A stretch of 64,000 nt of DNA from Saccharopolyspora galaxeae (GTDB lineage: Bacteria > Actinomycetota > Actinomycetes > Mycobacteriales > Pseudonocardiaceae). The stretch lies in NCBI RefSeq assembly GCF_016526145.1, contig NZ_JADDUE010000009.1, positions 280,812 through 344,811 on the forward strand, in the 5' to 3' direction. The notes under the pieces are model-generated. The model was given only the letters and a program-made list of their open reading frames with translations, was not told where the DNA came from and made no database searches. Every line of letters starts with the position of its first letter. Positions within the stretch are counted from its first letter, which is position 1. A program made the position numbers and the translations under genes. Of the stretch, positions 43,202-51,389 are shown piece by piece.

Positions 43202-44446
43202 ATGAACGGGACCGATCAGGCACCGCGCCGGGTGGTGGTCGCCGGAGCCGGCGCCGTCGGACTCTCGACGGCGTGGTTCTTGCAGGAGCACGGCGTGGAG
43301 GTGACCGTCGTCGACCGCGACGGCGTGGCGGCCGGTTCGTCCTGGGGCAACGCGGGCTACCTGGCCCCGGCGTTCTCCATCCCGCTGCCGGAGCCGAGCG
43401 TGCTGCGCTACGGGCTGCGTTCGCTGCTGGACCGCAACGCCCCGCTGTACGTGCCCGCGCGGGTCGATCCGAGCTTGTGGGCGTTCCTCGCGCGGTTCGC
43501 CAAGCACTGCACGATGCCCGCCTGGCAGCGCGCGATGCGCCCGTTCGTGCCGATGAACAACGAGTGCCTGGAGGCGTTCGACGCCCTCACCGACGGCGGC
43601 GTGGACGCCCCGACCCGCCCGGCGCCGATCACCGCGGCGTTCGAGAACCCCGAGCAGGTCGCCGACCTGCGCCGCGAGTTCGAGCTGGTCCGCTCCTTCG
43701 GCCAGGACGTGCAGATCGCTGAACCGTCCACTGCGGACGTTTCGGTGCCGCAGCTGTCCGAGCAGGTCGGCGCGGTGATGCGGATCGAGGGGCAGCGCTA
43801 CGTCGACCCGGGCGAGTTCGTGCGCGCGCTGGCCCGTTCGGTCGAGGCCCGCGGCGGCGAGATCCGCACCGGTTTCAACGTCGACGAGGTGCGCCGCGAA
43901 CAGGGCGGCGTCGCACTGATCTCCGGCGACGAGCGCCTGCGGGCCGACTCGGTCGTGCTCGCCACCGGCGCCTGGCTGAGTTCGCTGGCCAAACCGCTCG
44001 GCGTGCGCACCCCCGTCCGCGCAGGCCGCGGCTACTCGTTCACCGTGCCCACCGACGAGCCCGTTCCGGGCCCGATCTACCTGCCCTCGGTGCGCGTGGC
44101 CTGCACGCCGTACCAGGGCGGGCTGCGCGTGGCGGGCACGATGGAGTTCCGCTCACCCGACGCGCGCGTGTACCCGGAGCGCATCGAGGCGATCGTGCGT
44201 TCGTCGAAGCCGCTGCTGACCGGGGTGCACTGGGATCAGCGCCGCGACGACTGGGTCGGCGGTCGGCCGGTCACCCCGGACGGGCTGCCGCTGATCGGCG
44301 CGACCGCCGCGCCGGGAGTGTTCGTCGCGGGCGGCCACGGCATGTGGGGCCTGACCCTCGGCCCGCAAACCGGACGACTGCTCGCCGACCAGATCGTCAC
44401 CGGCAAGCAGCCGGATCCACTCAAGCCCTTCAACCCGCTGCGCTGA
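43202..44446 (+). CDS. FAD-dependent D-amino-acid dehydrogenase (DadA-like)
   Basis: A 414-residue oxidoreductase. VVVAGAGAVGLSTAWFLQEHG is the Rossmann FAD-binding start, GSSWGNAGYLAPAF the DadA-type second motif, and the closing VGGRPVTPDGLPLIGATAAPGVFVAGGHGMWGLTLGP binds FAD in DAO-fold enzymes. DadA-like enzymes turn D-amino acids into 2-oxo acids and reduce the electron-transport chain. GGGAGCAGG precedes ATG 43202. The PucR regulator is just upstream. This is a second D-amino-acid catabolic locus beside that at 25.8-30.8 kb. Confidence 0.9.
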   Translation: MNGTDQAPRRVVVAGAGAVGLSTAWFLQEHGVEVTVVDRDGVAAGSSWGNAGYLAPAFSIPLPEPSVLRYGLRSLLDRNAPLYVPARVDPSLWAFLARFAKHCTMPAWQRAMRPFVPMNNECLEAFDALTDGGVDAPTRPAPITAAFENPEQVADLRREFELVRSFGQDVQIAEPSTADVSVPQLSEQVGAVMRIEGQRYVDPGEFVRALARSVEARGGEIRTGFNVDEVRREQGGVALISGDERLRADSVVLATGAWLSSLAKPLGVRTPVRAGRGYSFTVPTDEPVPGPIYLPSVRVACTPYQGGLRVAGTMEFRSPDARVYPERIEAIVRSSKPLLTGVHWDQRRDDWVGGRPVTPDGLPLIGATAAPGVFVAGGHGMWGLTLGPQTGRLLADQIVTGKQPDPLKPFNPLR

Positions 44447-44640
44447 GGTTGCAAGAGTCCTTCGGAAGGATTTGCGTAGCGGTGCGGGTAGCGGAACCTC
44501 AGCGGCTTCCTCGCTGTGGGATCGATTTCTGACGTATGCCCATACGCGGCGAAATCGCTGTCCTCGCGAGGAAGCCGCTGAGAACCCGCGGCGGTGCCGG
44601 TTGCTTGCATGCTCGCTGCTCAGCGGCTTCGCCGCTGACA
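44447..44640. repeat. nested palindromic intergenic element
   Basis: A 17-bp inverted repeat CTCAGCGGCTTCCTCGC/GCGAGGAAGCCGCTGAG (44498-44514 and 44566-44582) encloses CGATTTC/GAAATCG (44523-44529 and 44551-44557), which encloses CGTATG-CC-CATACG (44533-44546). A third part, TCAGCGGC-TTC-GCCGCTGA at 44620-44638, repeats the outer arm. It lies between convergent genes and probably terminates both. Confidence 0.75.
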
Positions 44641-44667
44641 AGACAAGAACCAAGAAGTCACCGTGAC

Positions 44668-45612
44668 TCAGTCCGGATCGGTGTGCTCCACCGGATCCTG
44701 CGGCCGGGTGTCGACGGTGAGGCGGAAGACGTCGGGCCGGGCGTAGTGCCCGGCCACGTCGAAGTCGTACTTGCCTTCCGGGATCGCGCCGAGGTCGAGT
44801 TCGGCGTGCAGCACGGTTTCCGCGCCGGTCGACGGCCCCGCGATGAGCTCTCCCAGCGGCGAGGCGATCAGCGAGTTCCCGGGTGAGAGCACCTCGTCCG
44901 CGGGCACGTCGAGCGGGTAGTCGTCCGGATAGTCGCTGCGGCGGGTGAACTGGTTGGCCGAGAGCACGAAGCAGCGTCCTTCGGCGGCCACGTGCCGCAT
45001 GCTCGCGACCCAGCTTTCGCGCGGATCCGCCGTGGGCGCGCAGTAGAGCTGGACGCCTTGCGAGTACATGTGCATCCGCATCAGCGGCATGTAGTTCTCC
45101 CAGCAGATCACCGCGCCGAGCCGTCCCAGCGAGGTGTCGACCACGGGCATCGTCGAACCGTCGCCGAATCCCCAGACCAGCCGTTCCGCGCCGGTCGGCA
45201 TGAGTTTGCGGTGCTTGCCCAGCAGCTCGCCGTCCGCGGAGAACATCAGCGCGGTGCAGTACAGCGTGCCCCGGCCGCGCTCGATCACTCCGATCACCAG
45301 GTGGACCCCGTGCTTGCGGGCGATTCCGCCGAGCCGCTCGGTCGCCGGCCCCGGAACGTCCACACTGGACTCCCAGTAGCGCCGGTACCAGCGGCGGCCT
45401 TCGGGGGAGCGGCTTCCGACGGTTGCGCCGAACGTGATGCCGCGCGGGTATGCGGACACGAACGCTTCGGGCAGCACCACGAGCTCGGCGCCTCCGGCGG
45501 CGGCTTGCCGGACGAGTTCGGCCGCCTTGTCCAGGGTGGCGTCCCGGTCGAACGCGACGGGCGCGGCCTGCACCACCGCGGCTCGCACGATCTGCGGTTC
45601 GTCGCTGCTCAT
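44668..45612 (-). CDS. Nitrilase-superfamily carbon-nitrogen hydrolase
   Basis: A 314-residue enzyme with the catalytic triad of nitrilases: Glu in LVVLPEAFVSAYPRG, Lys in GKHRKLMPTGAERLVWGFGDGS and Cys in LGAVICWENYMPLMRMHMYSQG. The surrounding sequence (AYPRG, CWENYMPL) is close to aliphatic and arylaceto-nitrilases rather than amidases, which suggests a nitrile substrate. It acts in the cytoplasm. ATG 45612 is preceded by GGAGAGCGGAATG (GGAG at 13 bases). It is divergent from the ArsR-SRPBCC gene, and a large inverted repeat lies between them. Confidence 0.9.
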   Translation of the reverse strand: MSSDEPQIVRAAVVQAAPVAFDRDATLDKAAELVRQAAAGGAELVVLPEAFVSAYPRGITFGATVGSRSPEGRRWYRRYWESSVDVPGPATERLGGIARKHGVHLVIGVIERGRGTLYCTALMFSADGELLGKHRKLMPTGAERLVWGFGDGSTMPVVDTSLGRLGAVICWENYMPLMRMHMYSQGVQLYCAPTADPRESWVASMRHVAAEGRCFVLSANQFTRRSDYPDDYPLDVPADEVLSPGNSLIASPLGELIAGPSTGAETVLHAELDLGAIPEGKYDFDVAGHYARPDVFRLTVDTRPQDPVEHTDPD

Positions 45613-45725
45613 TCCGCTCTCCTGCCTGCTCGGTGCTGCCGCCCGCTGGGCCGGGCTGAGAACTTACCCACGCCGGCGGCGGCCGGTCGACACATCGCCA
45701 CCCGCCTCCTCGGCGGTGTTGACAC

Positions 45726-45770
45726 GCAACCGGATGGCTGCTTGTCTGACTGACGCAGCCATTTGGTTGC
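45726..45770. promoter_or_regulatory. 16-bp inverted repeat operator between nitrilase and ArsR genes
   Basis: GCAACCGGATGGCTGC (45726-45741) and GCAGCCATTTGGTTGC (45755-45770) form arms with 14 of 16 complementary positions and a 13-base spacer. The position just ahead of the ArsR-type gene fits autoregulation. Confidence 0.6.
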
Positions 45771-45789
45771 ATGTTTGGCCGTGGTGCAC

Positions 45790-46587
45790 ATGGACGAGGT
45801 CTTCCGGGCGCTCGCCGACCCGAACCGGCGCAGGTTGCTCGACGGTTTGAACGCCCGCAACGGGCAACGCCTGCGCGAACTGTGCGCGGGCCTGGAGATG
45901 ACCCGGCAGGCGGTGAGCAAGCACCTGGCGGTGCTGGAGGCGGCCAACCTCGTCACCACGTTGCGGCGCGGCAGGGAGAAGCTGCACTACCTCAACGCCG
46001 AGCCGATCAACGCCATCGCCGAGCGCTGGATCAACCAGTACGACCGCGAGCGCGCGCACGCCCTCGCCGACTTGAAGACCGCATTGGAGCAGCCGCCGAT
46101 GAGCAGCAGCGACGCTTTCGTCTACACCACTTACATCCGCACCACGCCGGAGCAGCTCTGGCAGGCGCTGACCGATCCGGCCTTCACCATCCGCTACTGG
46201 GGCTTGACCTTCGACACCGACTGGACTCCCGGCTCGGCGATGACCTGGACGGAGAACGGGCAGCGGACCACCGACCCGCAGCAGGTCGTCCTCGAAGCCG
46301 AACCGGGCCGCAAGCTCTCCTACACCTGGCACACCTTCACACCGGAATGGGCGCAGGCCGTGGGCGTCGGCGAGGAGGTCGCGGCGAAACTGCGCGAGGA
46401 GCGGCGCTCCAAGGTGACCTTCGAGATCGAACCGCTCGGCGACATGGTCAAGCTGACCGTGGTGCACGACGGCTTCGAGCCCGGCAGCACCGTCCGCGAG
46501 ATGGTCGGCCACGGCTGGCCGGAAATCCTCGCCAGCCTCAAATCCCTGCTGGAGACGGGAAAACCGCTCTTCGAAGCCGCGGAGTGA
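45790..46587 (+). CDS. ArsR-type HTH fused to SRPBCC (AHSA1-like) domain
   Basis: A 265-residue fusion. Residues 1-95 are an ArsR-type winged helix (MDEVFRALADPNRRRLLDGL, LRELCAGLEMTRQAVSKHLAVLEAANLVTTLRRGREKLHYLNA). A short linker (QPPMSSSDAF) leads to an SRPBCC ligand-binding domain (FVYTTYIRTTPEQLWQALTDPAFTIRYWGLTF...GHGWPEILASLKSLLETGKPLF). The domains are usually two adjacent genes; here they are one polypeptide, so the hydrophobic pocket probably senses a ligand for the DNA-binding part. No metal-binding Cys motif is seen. ATG 45790 starts the ArsR domain; GTG 45781 or 45784 are alternatives. Confidence 0.88.
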   Translation: MDEVFRALADPNRRRLLDGLNARNGQRLRELCAGLEMTRQAVSKHLAVLEAANLVTTLRRGREKLHYLNAEPINAIAERWINQYDRERAHALADLKTALEQPPMSSSDAFVYTTYIRTTPEQLWQALTDPAFTIRYWGLTFDTDWTPGSAMTWTENGQRTTDPQQVVLEAEPGRKLSYTWHTFTPEWAQAVGVGEEVAAKLREERRSKVTFEIEPLGDMVKLTVVHDGFEPGSTVREMVGHGWPEILASLKSLLETGKPLFEAAE

Positions 46588-46689
46588 AAGCGCTGAGCGT
46601 GCTCGGCACTCGGCCTCCTTCCGCAGTCGGGCGCGGAACAGGTGTCCCCTCCGCCCGCGAGGTGGGTGTGATCGTCGTGCCCCGGGTCA

Positions 46690-47601
46690 TCAGGTGCGGG
46701 CGGGCAGGGCGACTCCGGTGAGCCGTTCGGATTCGGCCCACAGCCGTTCGGCGACCGCCTTGTCCAGTGCCTTGCGCGGCGGGCGAGCGACCCGGGTCGG
46801 GCCGACCACCGACCACCGCGGGCCGTAGTAGCCGCCGGCCACCACGTCCGGGCTGGTCGCCGCGTGCAGCAGCGGTTCGGAGCCTTGCACCACGCCTTGC
46901 GACGGCGTCAGCTTCGTTACGGTCCGCATCAGCGCGCTCGGCTCGCCACCGAGGCTCGGCCCCGAGGTCTGCAGGTTCGTCCGGGTGTAGCCGGGATGCG
47001 CACCGGTGGACAGCAGCGGCCAGCCGCGCGCGGCCGAGATCCGCGCGAGCTCCTTGGTCAGCAGCAGGTCGGCGAGCTTGGACTGCGCGTAGGCCGCGAT
47101 CGGACCGTAGCCGCGTTCGAATTGCAGGTCGTCGAAGTTGATCCGGCCGCTGTTGGCCACGGCACTGCTCATCGTGGCCACCCGCGGCGCGGTCGCGTCC
47201 AGCAGCAGCGGCAGCAGCCGCACGGTCAGCGCGAACGGGCCGAGGTAGTTGCTGCCCATCTGCAGCTCGAAGCCGTCGGCCGTTTCGATCCGGTGCGGCG
47301 GCATCATCACGCCGGCGTTGTTCACCAGCAGGTCCAGCGGCCGCCCGTCGCTGAGCAGGCCATCGGCGAACTCCTGCACCGAGGCGAGCTCGGCCAGGTC
47401 GACGCGGCGGACCTCCACCTCGGCGCGCGGATGCTCGGCGAGGATGTCGGCGCGCGCCTGCTCGCCCTTGTCCGGCGTGCGCACCGCGAGCACCACGTGC
47501 GCGCCCGCACCTGCCAGCCGCCGGGCGGTTTCCTTGCCGGTCCCGCTGTTCGCGCCGGTCACAACGGCGAGTTTCCCGCTCTGGTCGTGCACCTGGTACA
47601 T
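46690..47601 (-). CDS. Short-chain dehydrogenase/reductase
   Basis: A 303-residue [31 protein letters not shown] is the TGxxxGxG NAD(P)-binding motif, [11 protein letters not shown] the NNAG motif, and the catalytic Ser-Tyr-Lys are in MSSAVA, AYAQSK. It belongs to the classical/WW-oxidoreductase-like type ([17 protein letters not shown]). Substrate unknown. ATG 47601 is close to the divergent TetR gene, and three 21-bp operator-like repeats lie in the 97-base gap, so TetR very probably controls it. Confidence 0.9.
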   Translation of the reverse strand: MYQVHDQSGKLAVVTGANSGTGKETARRLAGAGAHVVLAVRTPDKGEQARADILAEHPRAEVEVRRVDLAELASVQEFADGLLSDGRPLDLLVNNAGVMMPPHRIETADGFELQMGSNYLGPFALTVRLLPLLLDATAPRVATMSSAVANSGRINFDDLQFERGYGPIAAYAQSKLADLLLTKELARISAARGWPLLSTGAHPGYTRTNLQTSGPSLGGEPSALMRTVTKLTPSQGVVQGSEPLLHAATSPDVVAGGYYGPRWSVVGPTRVARPPRKALDKAVAERLWAESERLTGVALPART

Positions 47602-47611
47602 GTCGAACCCC

Positions 47612-47687
47612 TAAGAGACCGCTGGGCTGTTACAGCGGCGAACCTAACAGACCGCCAGTCTGTTAACAACGGACCGGCGGTTCGTTA
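47612..47687. promoter_or_regulatory. three tandem TetR-type operators
   Basis: The middle site (47645-47665) is a perfect palindrome, TAACAGAC-CGCCA-GTCTGTTA. Diverged copies of the same layout lie on either side: TAAGAGAC-CGCTG-GGCTGTTA (47612-47632) and CAACGGAC-CGGCG-GTTCGTTA (47667-47687). All lie between the divergent SDR and TetR genes. Confidence 0.7.
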
Positions 47688-47698
47688 GGGTTCCTCGC

Positions 47699-48397
47699 AT
47701 GTGCTTCCAGCGCGCCCGCAGCGAGCAGCAGCGGAACGAACGGCGGCGCCAGATCCTGGCCACCGCCGCCGCGATGCTCACCGAGATGCCGGTCGCGAAG
47801 ATCAGCCTCAACGAGTTGAGCCGGCGCGTCGGGCTGGCCAAGTCCAACGTGCTGCGCTACTTCGAGTCGCGCGAGGACGTCCTGCTCGAACTGCTGGACG
47901 CCGAAATGCAGGACTGGATCGCCGAGTTGGAGCGGTCGCTCGAACCCGCCGAAGGTGCGCAGCGGCAACGCGAGGACCGGCTGGCCGCGGTCCTGACCGA
48001 GTCGCTGGCCCGGCGGCCGGTGCTGTGCGACCTAAACAGCGCGCACGCCGCGGTCTTGGAGCACAACGTCTCCACCGATGTCGCCCTTCGGCACAAGCGC
48101 GAGACCAAGCGCGCCCTCGAGGAGCAGGCTCGGCTGATCCGGCGATACCTCCCGGAACTCGGCGCGCACGACGCGACCCGCCTCGTCGCGATGATCGCGC
48201 TGCTGGCCGCATCGGCATGGCCGCTTTGCCGGCCGTCCGAGGCGATGCTGGCCGCCTACACGGCCGACCCGGCGCTGGCCGACCTGCGGATGAACTTCAC
48301 CGACATGCTGCGCCAATCCTTGGCGGTGACGATCTCCGGGCTGCTGGCCCGAGCCGAGAACGCTCCGCTGGGAACGGGCCCGATCGACCCGAGTTGA
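47699..48397 (+). CDS. TetR-family transcriptional regulator
   Basis: A 232-residue regulator. The HTH near residues 15-60 reads RRRQILATAAAMLTEMPVAKISLNELSRRVGLAKSNVLRYFESREDVLLELLDAEMQDW, and the rest is a helical ligand-binding domain. Such proteins repress a neighbouring gene until a small molecule binds. It is divergent from the SDR gene, with three operator-like palindromes between, so it probably represses both. ATG 47699 has only a short leader. The stop is one base from the convergent lipoprotein gene. Confidence 0.9.
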   Translation: MCFQRARSEQQRNERRRQILATAAAMLTEMPVAKISLNELSRRVGLAKSNVLRYFESREDVLLELLDAEMQDWIAELERSLEPAEGAQRQREDRLAAVLTESLARRPVLCDLNSAHAAVLEHNVSTDVALRHKRETKRALEEQARLIRRYLPELGAHDATRLVAMIALLAASAWPLCRPSEAMLAAYTADPALADLRMNFTDMLRQSLAVTISGLLARAENAPLGTGPIDPS

Positions 48398-48398
48398 T

Positions 48399-48947
48399 TC
48401 ACCGCGCTGGCGGCGGCGCTTGCTTGTCCTTTTCGGCTTGGGGGAGGTGGCAGCCGGTATTGCCGCTGAGGAGCGTGTTCGCGGCAGTGCCGAAGCTGTA
48501 CGTGGCGCCGTACGGGTCGAAGACCGTCACCTCGTGGTCGGCGGGACGATTGACGATCGGTTTCGGAGGCCCGAACCCGTAGTCAGCGGCGACATCGGCG
48601 AAGATCTTCTCCGCTCGCGGCCAGTCCGGATCCGGCAAGTTGCCCTTCGCCATCCAGATTTCGAGGCTCCAGCCTTCAGCGGTTTCCGCGAACGCATCGA
48701 AATCGGCGCATCCGGCGCGGACGGTGTCTTGCTTCTTCTCCCAGCGCATCCCGGGGAACGATTTGTTGAGTTCTTCCTGGATGCGGGAGTTCATCTCCAG
48801 GTATCGCGCACTGGCCTCCTCGATGCTGGGGCGGCGCAGTAGCTCGGCACGTTGCTCTTCCATGCTTCCCCCGTTCTTGGACACCAGTTCGTTGCCGCAG
48901 CCGGTGATGCTCAACATGAGCGCTGCGACAAGCGCGAAACGTTTCAT
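48399..48947 (-). CDS. LppA-like lipoprotein
   Basis: A 182-residue lipoprotein. The signal peptide MKRFALVAALMLSITGCGNEL has a lipobox (SITG-Cys). The mature part is polar (SIEEASARYLEMNSRIQEELNKSFPGMRWEK, EGWSLEIWMAKGNLPDPDWPRAEKIFADVAADYGFG) and resembles LppA-type mycobacterial lipoproteins; I have no function for it. It is downstream of the DUF1023 hydrolase and WXG100-like genes on the same strand (28 bases after the hydrolase), so these three may form an operon linked to the envelope. Confidence 0.75.
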   Translation of the reverse strand: MKRFALVAALMLSITGCGNELVSKNGGSMEEQRAELLRRPSIEEASARYLEMNSRIQEELNKSFPGMRWEKKQDTVRAGCADFDAFAETAEGWSLEIWMAKGNLPDPDWPRAEKIFADVAADYGFGPPKPIVNRPADHEVTVFDPYGATYSFGTAANTLLSGNTGCHLPQAEKDKQAPPPAR

Positions 48948-48975
48948 GGTCCGTCCTCTGTACTCGTCGGTCCGC

Positions 48976-50667
48976 TCAGAACCATGCGTCGACGGCGCGG
49001 TCCGGAAGACCGGCCGCGATTACACCGGCGTTGTACTGGCTTGTTGTTCCGGGGTTGAGGTATCCGGTCGGGCCACCTGTGTTGTGTCCAGTGGATGCCT
49101 TGAGTTCACGGCCGTCCGGCGCGGTCGACTCTGACGTCGACAGGTTGTCGACCCCCGGTTGCATCCCTGGATCACCGCCGAAACGACCCAGCTCTGCGAC
49201 AGGGTCCCAGTCGGACTCGAGGTTGTAAGTCCGGTCGTCGGGAACGTTGAGCTGTTCCAAGGGACCCGTTCCTAGGCCGGGTGATCCCATGGTCACAGCT
49301 GCGTCCACCCCTGTTCCTTCCTCTTGCAAAGCGTAGCCAGTAGTGGTCGAACCGTAGGAATGCCCCATCGCAACCAGGTGCGGATCGTCGGGCCGGGACT
49401 CGTTGATACCCCGGTAGAAGTCGGCGAGATCCTCGGAGCCACGTTCCGCCGCGGAGGAACGTGCCACCGAATCGCTCGGTTCCATGGTTTCGGAAAGCTG
49501 AGGCGCTTCGTACCCGAGCCACGTCACGGTCGACACTTCGCCGCCGTCGCCATACCGCAGCGATTGGCGTTCAGCCTCGTGCTGTAGCTGCGTCATGCTC
49601 CGGTCGTAGTCGCGAAGACTTCCGTGCTCGACCGAGCTGTCCATGCCAGGCGTGAACACGCTTACGTGTTTCGCGGTATCCACATCGCCGATCCCGACCG
49701 CAGCTTTGGTGCGTTCACCCGACGTGTCGAGCACGAGCAGTTGCCGATTGCCCTGGCCCATCACCTTTTCCACGTTGTCTAAGGAGGTCAACTTCCCTTG
49801 CACCTGCTCAAGTTGACGCTCGTACCTGCTGCGGACGAGATCGGCGCCAGGGCCGCCGCGCGGCTTGTCGACCGCGCGTTGCAGCTGCGTCGCTTGGGCT
49901 TGCAGCGAGGCGCGCTCGTCGTCGATGCGGTTGACGTTGGCGGTGTGGCGCACGGCCGCCGGGATGCCGTCCATGTTGCCGAGCCAGGGCGGGGGAGCGG
50001 TCGCCAGCGCGGACCTCGTCTCGGCGGGCAGTGATTTCCACCAGTCCGCGTGCTGCGCCGGAGTTCCACCGGCGGGCGGTTCGATCGTCTCGCCGAGGCC
50101 GCGGGCGTCGCCGAGCTTGGCGGCATCGGCGAGGTTGTGCGCTCCACGGGTGTCGATCAGGTCCTTGTCCGCGTCGCGGAGGACTTTCGCGAGTTCGCCG
50201 TCGGCGTCGTCGGCGCGCTCGAGTATTCGCTTCACCCGCTCGACCAGGTCGGGCCGGATTCTTCGCTGCCGGTCCTCGTCCACGCTTTCCGCCTGGTCGG
50301 CGGGTGTGTCGGGCGGTGTGCCGAGGTCTTCGACGCTGCCGTCGTCGTTGATCAGGAAGTGGTGTGCGTGCGCGATGATCTCGGCTTCGCCCAGGTCGCG
50401 GCCGATGGCCCGCACCTCTACGGCCGTCGCGATCACCGTCGAGCGGACCGTGGAGACTTCGGCGACGAGTTCCCGCATCCGCTCGCCGAGTTCGCGGTGC
50501 TTGCCCGCGGCGGAGTCGGCGGCTCGGCCGTGCCATTCGCGGGGTCTGCCGGAGTGGGCGAGTTCGTCGTCGAGCCGCACCAGGCGGTCCTGCTCGCGCT
50601 TGAGGTCGTCCACCGACTCGTCGAGCTGGTCCGGATTCCAGCGGCGGATGTCTCCGATGGTGACCAT
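48976..50667 (-). CDS. DUF1023 alpha/beta-hydrolase with a helical N-terminus
   Basis: A 563-residue protein. Residues 1-220 are helical, charged and coiled-coil-like, similar in size to WXG100/LXG-type N-terminal regions (EWHGRAADSAAGKHRELGERMREL). The C-terminal 300 residues are a DUF1023 hydrolase: HVSVFTPGMDSS near its start and VAMGHSYGSTTTGYALQ with the nucleophile Ser in GHSYG. Similar proteins stand beside type VII secretion-related small proteins in actinobacteria. Its ATG shares one base with the stop of the WXG100-like gene (TGATG), so the two are translated together. Lipase or esterase activity is possible. Confidence 0.82.
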   Translation of the reverse strand: MVTIGDIRRWNPDQLDESVDDLKREQDRLVRLDDELAHSGRPREWHGRAADSAAGKHRELGERMRELVAEVSTVRSTVIATAVEVRAIGRDLGEAEIIAHAHHFLINDDGSVEDLGTPPDTPADQAESVDEDRQRRIRPDLVERVKRILERADDADGELAKVLRDADKDLIDTRGAHNLADAAKLGDARGLGETIEPPAGGTPAQHADWWKSLPAETRSALATAPPPWLGNMDGIPAAVRHTANVNRIDDERASLQAQATQLQRAVDKPRGGPGADLVRSRYERQLEQVQGKLTSLDNVEKVMGQGNRQLLVLDTSGERTKAAVGIGDVDTAKHVSVFTPGMDSSVEHGSLRDYDRSMTQLQHEAERQSLRYGDGGEVSTVTWLGYEAPQLSETMEPSDSVARSSAAERGSEDLADFYRGINESRPDDPHLVAMGHSYGSTTTGYALQEEGTGVDAAVTMGSPGLGTGPLEQLNVPDDRTYNLESDWDPVAELGRFGGDPGMQPGVDNLSTSESTAPDGRELKASTGHNTGGPTGYLNPGTTSQYNAGVIAAGLPDRAVDAWF

Positions 50668-50966
50668 CAGGCGCCACCGCCGGTCTGCTTCAGCCCTTCC
50701 GAGGCGTTGCGTTCACCCGCGCGGTAGTTCTCGGCGCTGGTCCGCAGCGAGTTCGCGTAGTCGTCGGTGTCCCGGCACCAGGCGTCGATCGTGCCGCGCC
50801 AGCTCCCGCCGGTCGCCTTCGCCGCCGGAGCCGACGCCGACCCCGGCAACGCCCGCCCGATCTTCCCGGCCGCCACTTCCAGCCGCGCTTGCTCAGCCTG
50901 CTCAGCAGCGGATTCCGCCGCCTCCGCCGCCTGTTCCAACTCCCCGGTCACGACCTCGTACCCCAT
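50667..50966 (-). CDS. WXG100-like small helical protein
   Basis: A 99-residue helical protein with SWRGTIDAW near the middle, which stands in for the WXG turn between two helices, and a heptad-like Ala/Glu-rich first helix (ELEQAAEAAESAAEQAEQARLEV). WXG100-like proteins of this type are substrates or partners of type VII secretion or of linked DUF1023 hydrolases. It overlaps the hydrolase gene by one base and lies before it. No EccC or other secretion component is in the window. Confidence 0.65.
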   Translation of the reverse strand: MGYEVVTGELEQAAEAAESAAEQAEQARLEVAAGKIGRALPGSASAPAAKATGGSWRGTIDAWCRDTDDYANSLRTSAENYRAGERNASEGLKQTGGGA

Positions 50967-51043
50967 GGGCGCCCCTCCTCGTGCCGGAGGCGGACCTTAG
51001 CAGCGCACCGTCCGCAAGATCCCCGTTTCGCCCATTTCTCCCC

Positions 51044-51094
51044 GAGTGAACGGACCGTTTGACCAATCTAGTGGGACCAACAGTCCGTTCACTC
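51044..51094. repeat. 51-bp palindromic dispersed repeat, copy 2
   Basis: The reverse complement of the element at 30794-30844, identical at 47 of 51 bases. Its right end supplies the TGA stop codon (51089-51091) of the DUF397 gene. Confidence 0.75.
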
Positions 51095-51370
51095 CTGGAG
51101 AACTCGGGATTTGAGCGAGTCGAGGAACGTGGTGAAGGTGGCGCGGTCGAAGGCGAGCACCGGACCATCGGGGGACTTCGAGTCGCGGATGCCGACCACC
51201 GACGGCTCCACCGCGACCTCGACGCACTGGCCGCCGTTGGAGCCGCTGCGGCTGGACTTGCGCCAGTCGGAATGGGCACGGACGAACGCAACTTCCACGC
51301 ACGCCCCGCCGTTGGAGCCGCTGCGGCTGGACTTGCGCCAGATTGCAGTGGAGAAGTCCGCAGTGAGCAT
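51089..51370 (-). CDS. DUF397 protein with internal duplication
   Basis: A 93-residue protein. DUF397 proteins are usually about 60-70 residues with one WRKSSRSGSNGGxCVEVA motif; here it occurs twice (residues 11-28 and 36-53), the second followed by the rest of the domain (VVGIRDSKSPDGPVLAFDRATFTTFLDSLK). The DNA repeats too, with a run of more than 30 identical bases in both copies. DUF397 genes commonly lie just downstream of an XRE/DUF5753 regulator, as here, and are linked to morphological control and toxin-antitoxin-like pairs. The stop codon lies in the 51-bp repeat. Confidence 0.85.
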   Translation of the reverse strand: MLTADFSTAIWRKSSRSGSNGGACVEVAFVRAHSDWRKSSRSGSNGGQCVEVAVEPSVVGIRDSKSPDGPVLAFDRATFTTFLDSLKSRVLQE

Positions 51371-51389
51371 GGCACCTACTTCTGGTCGC

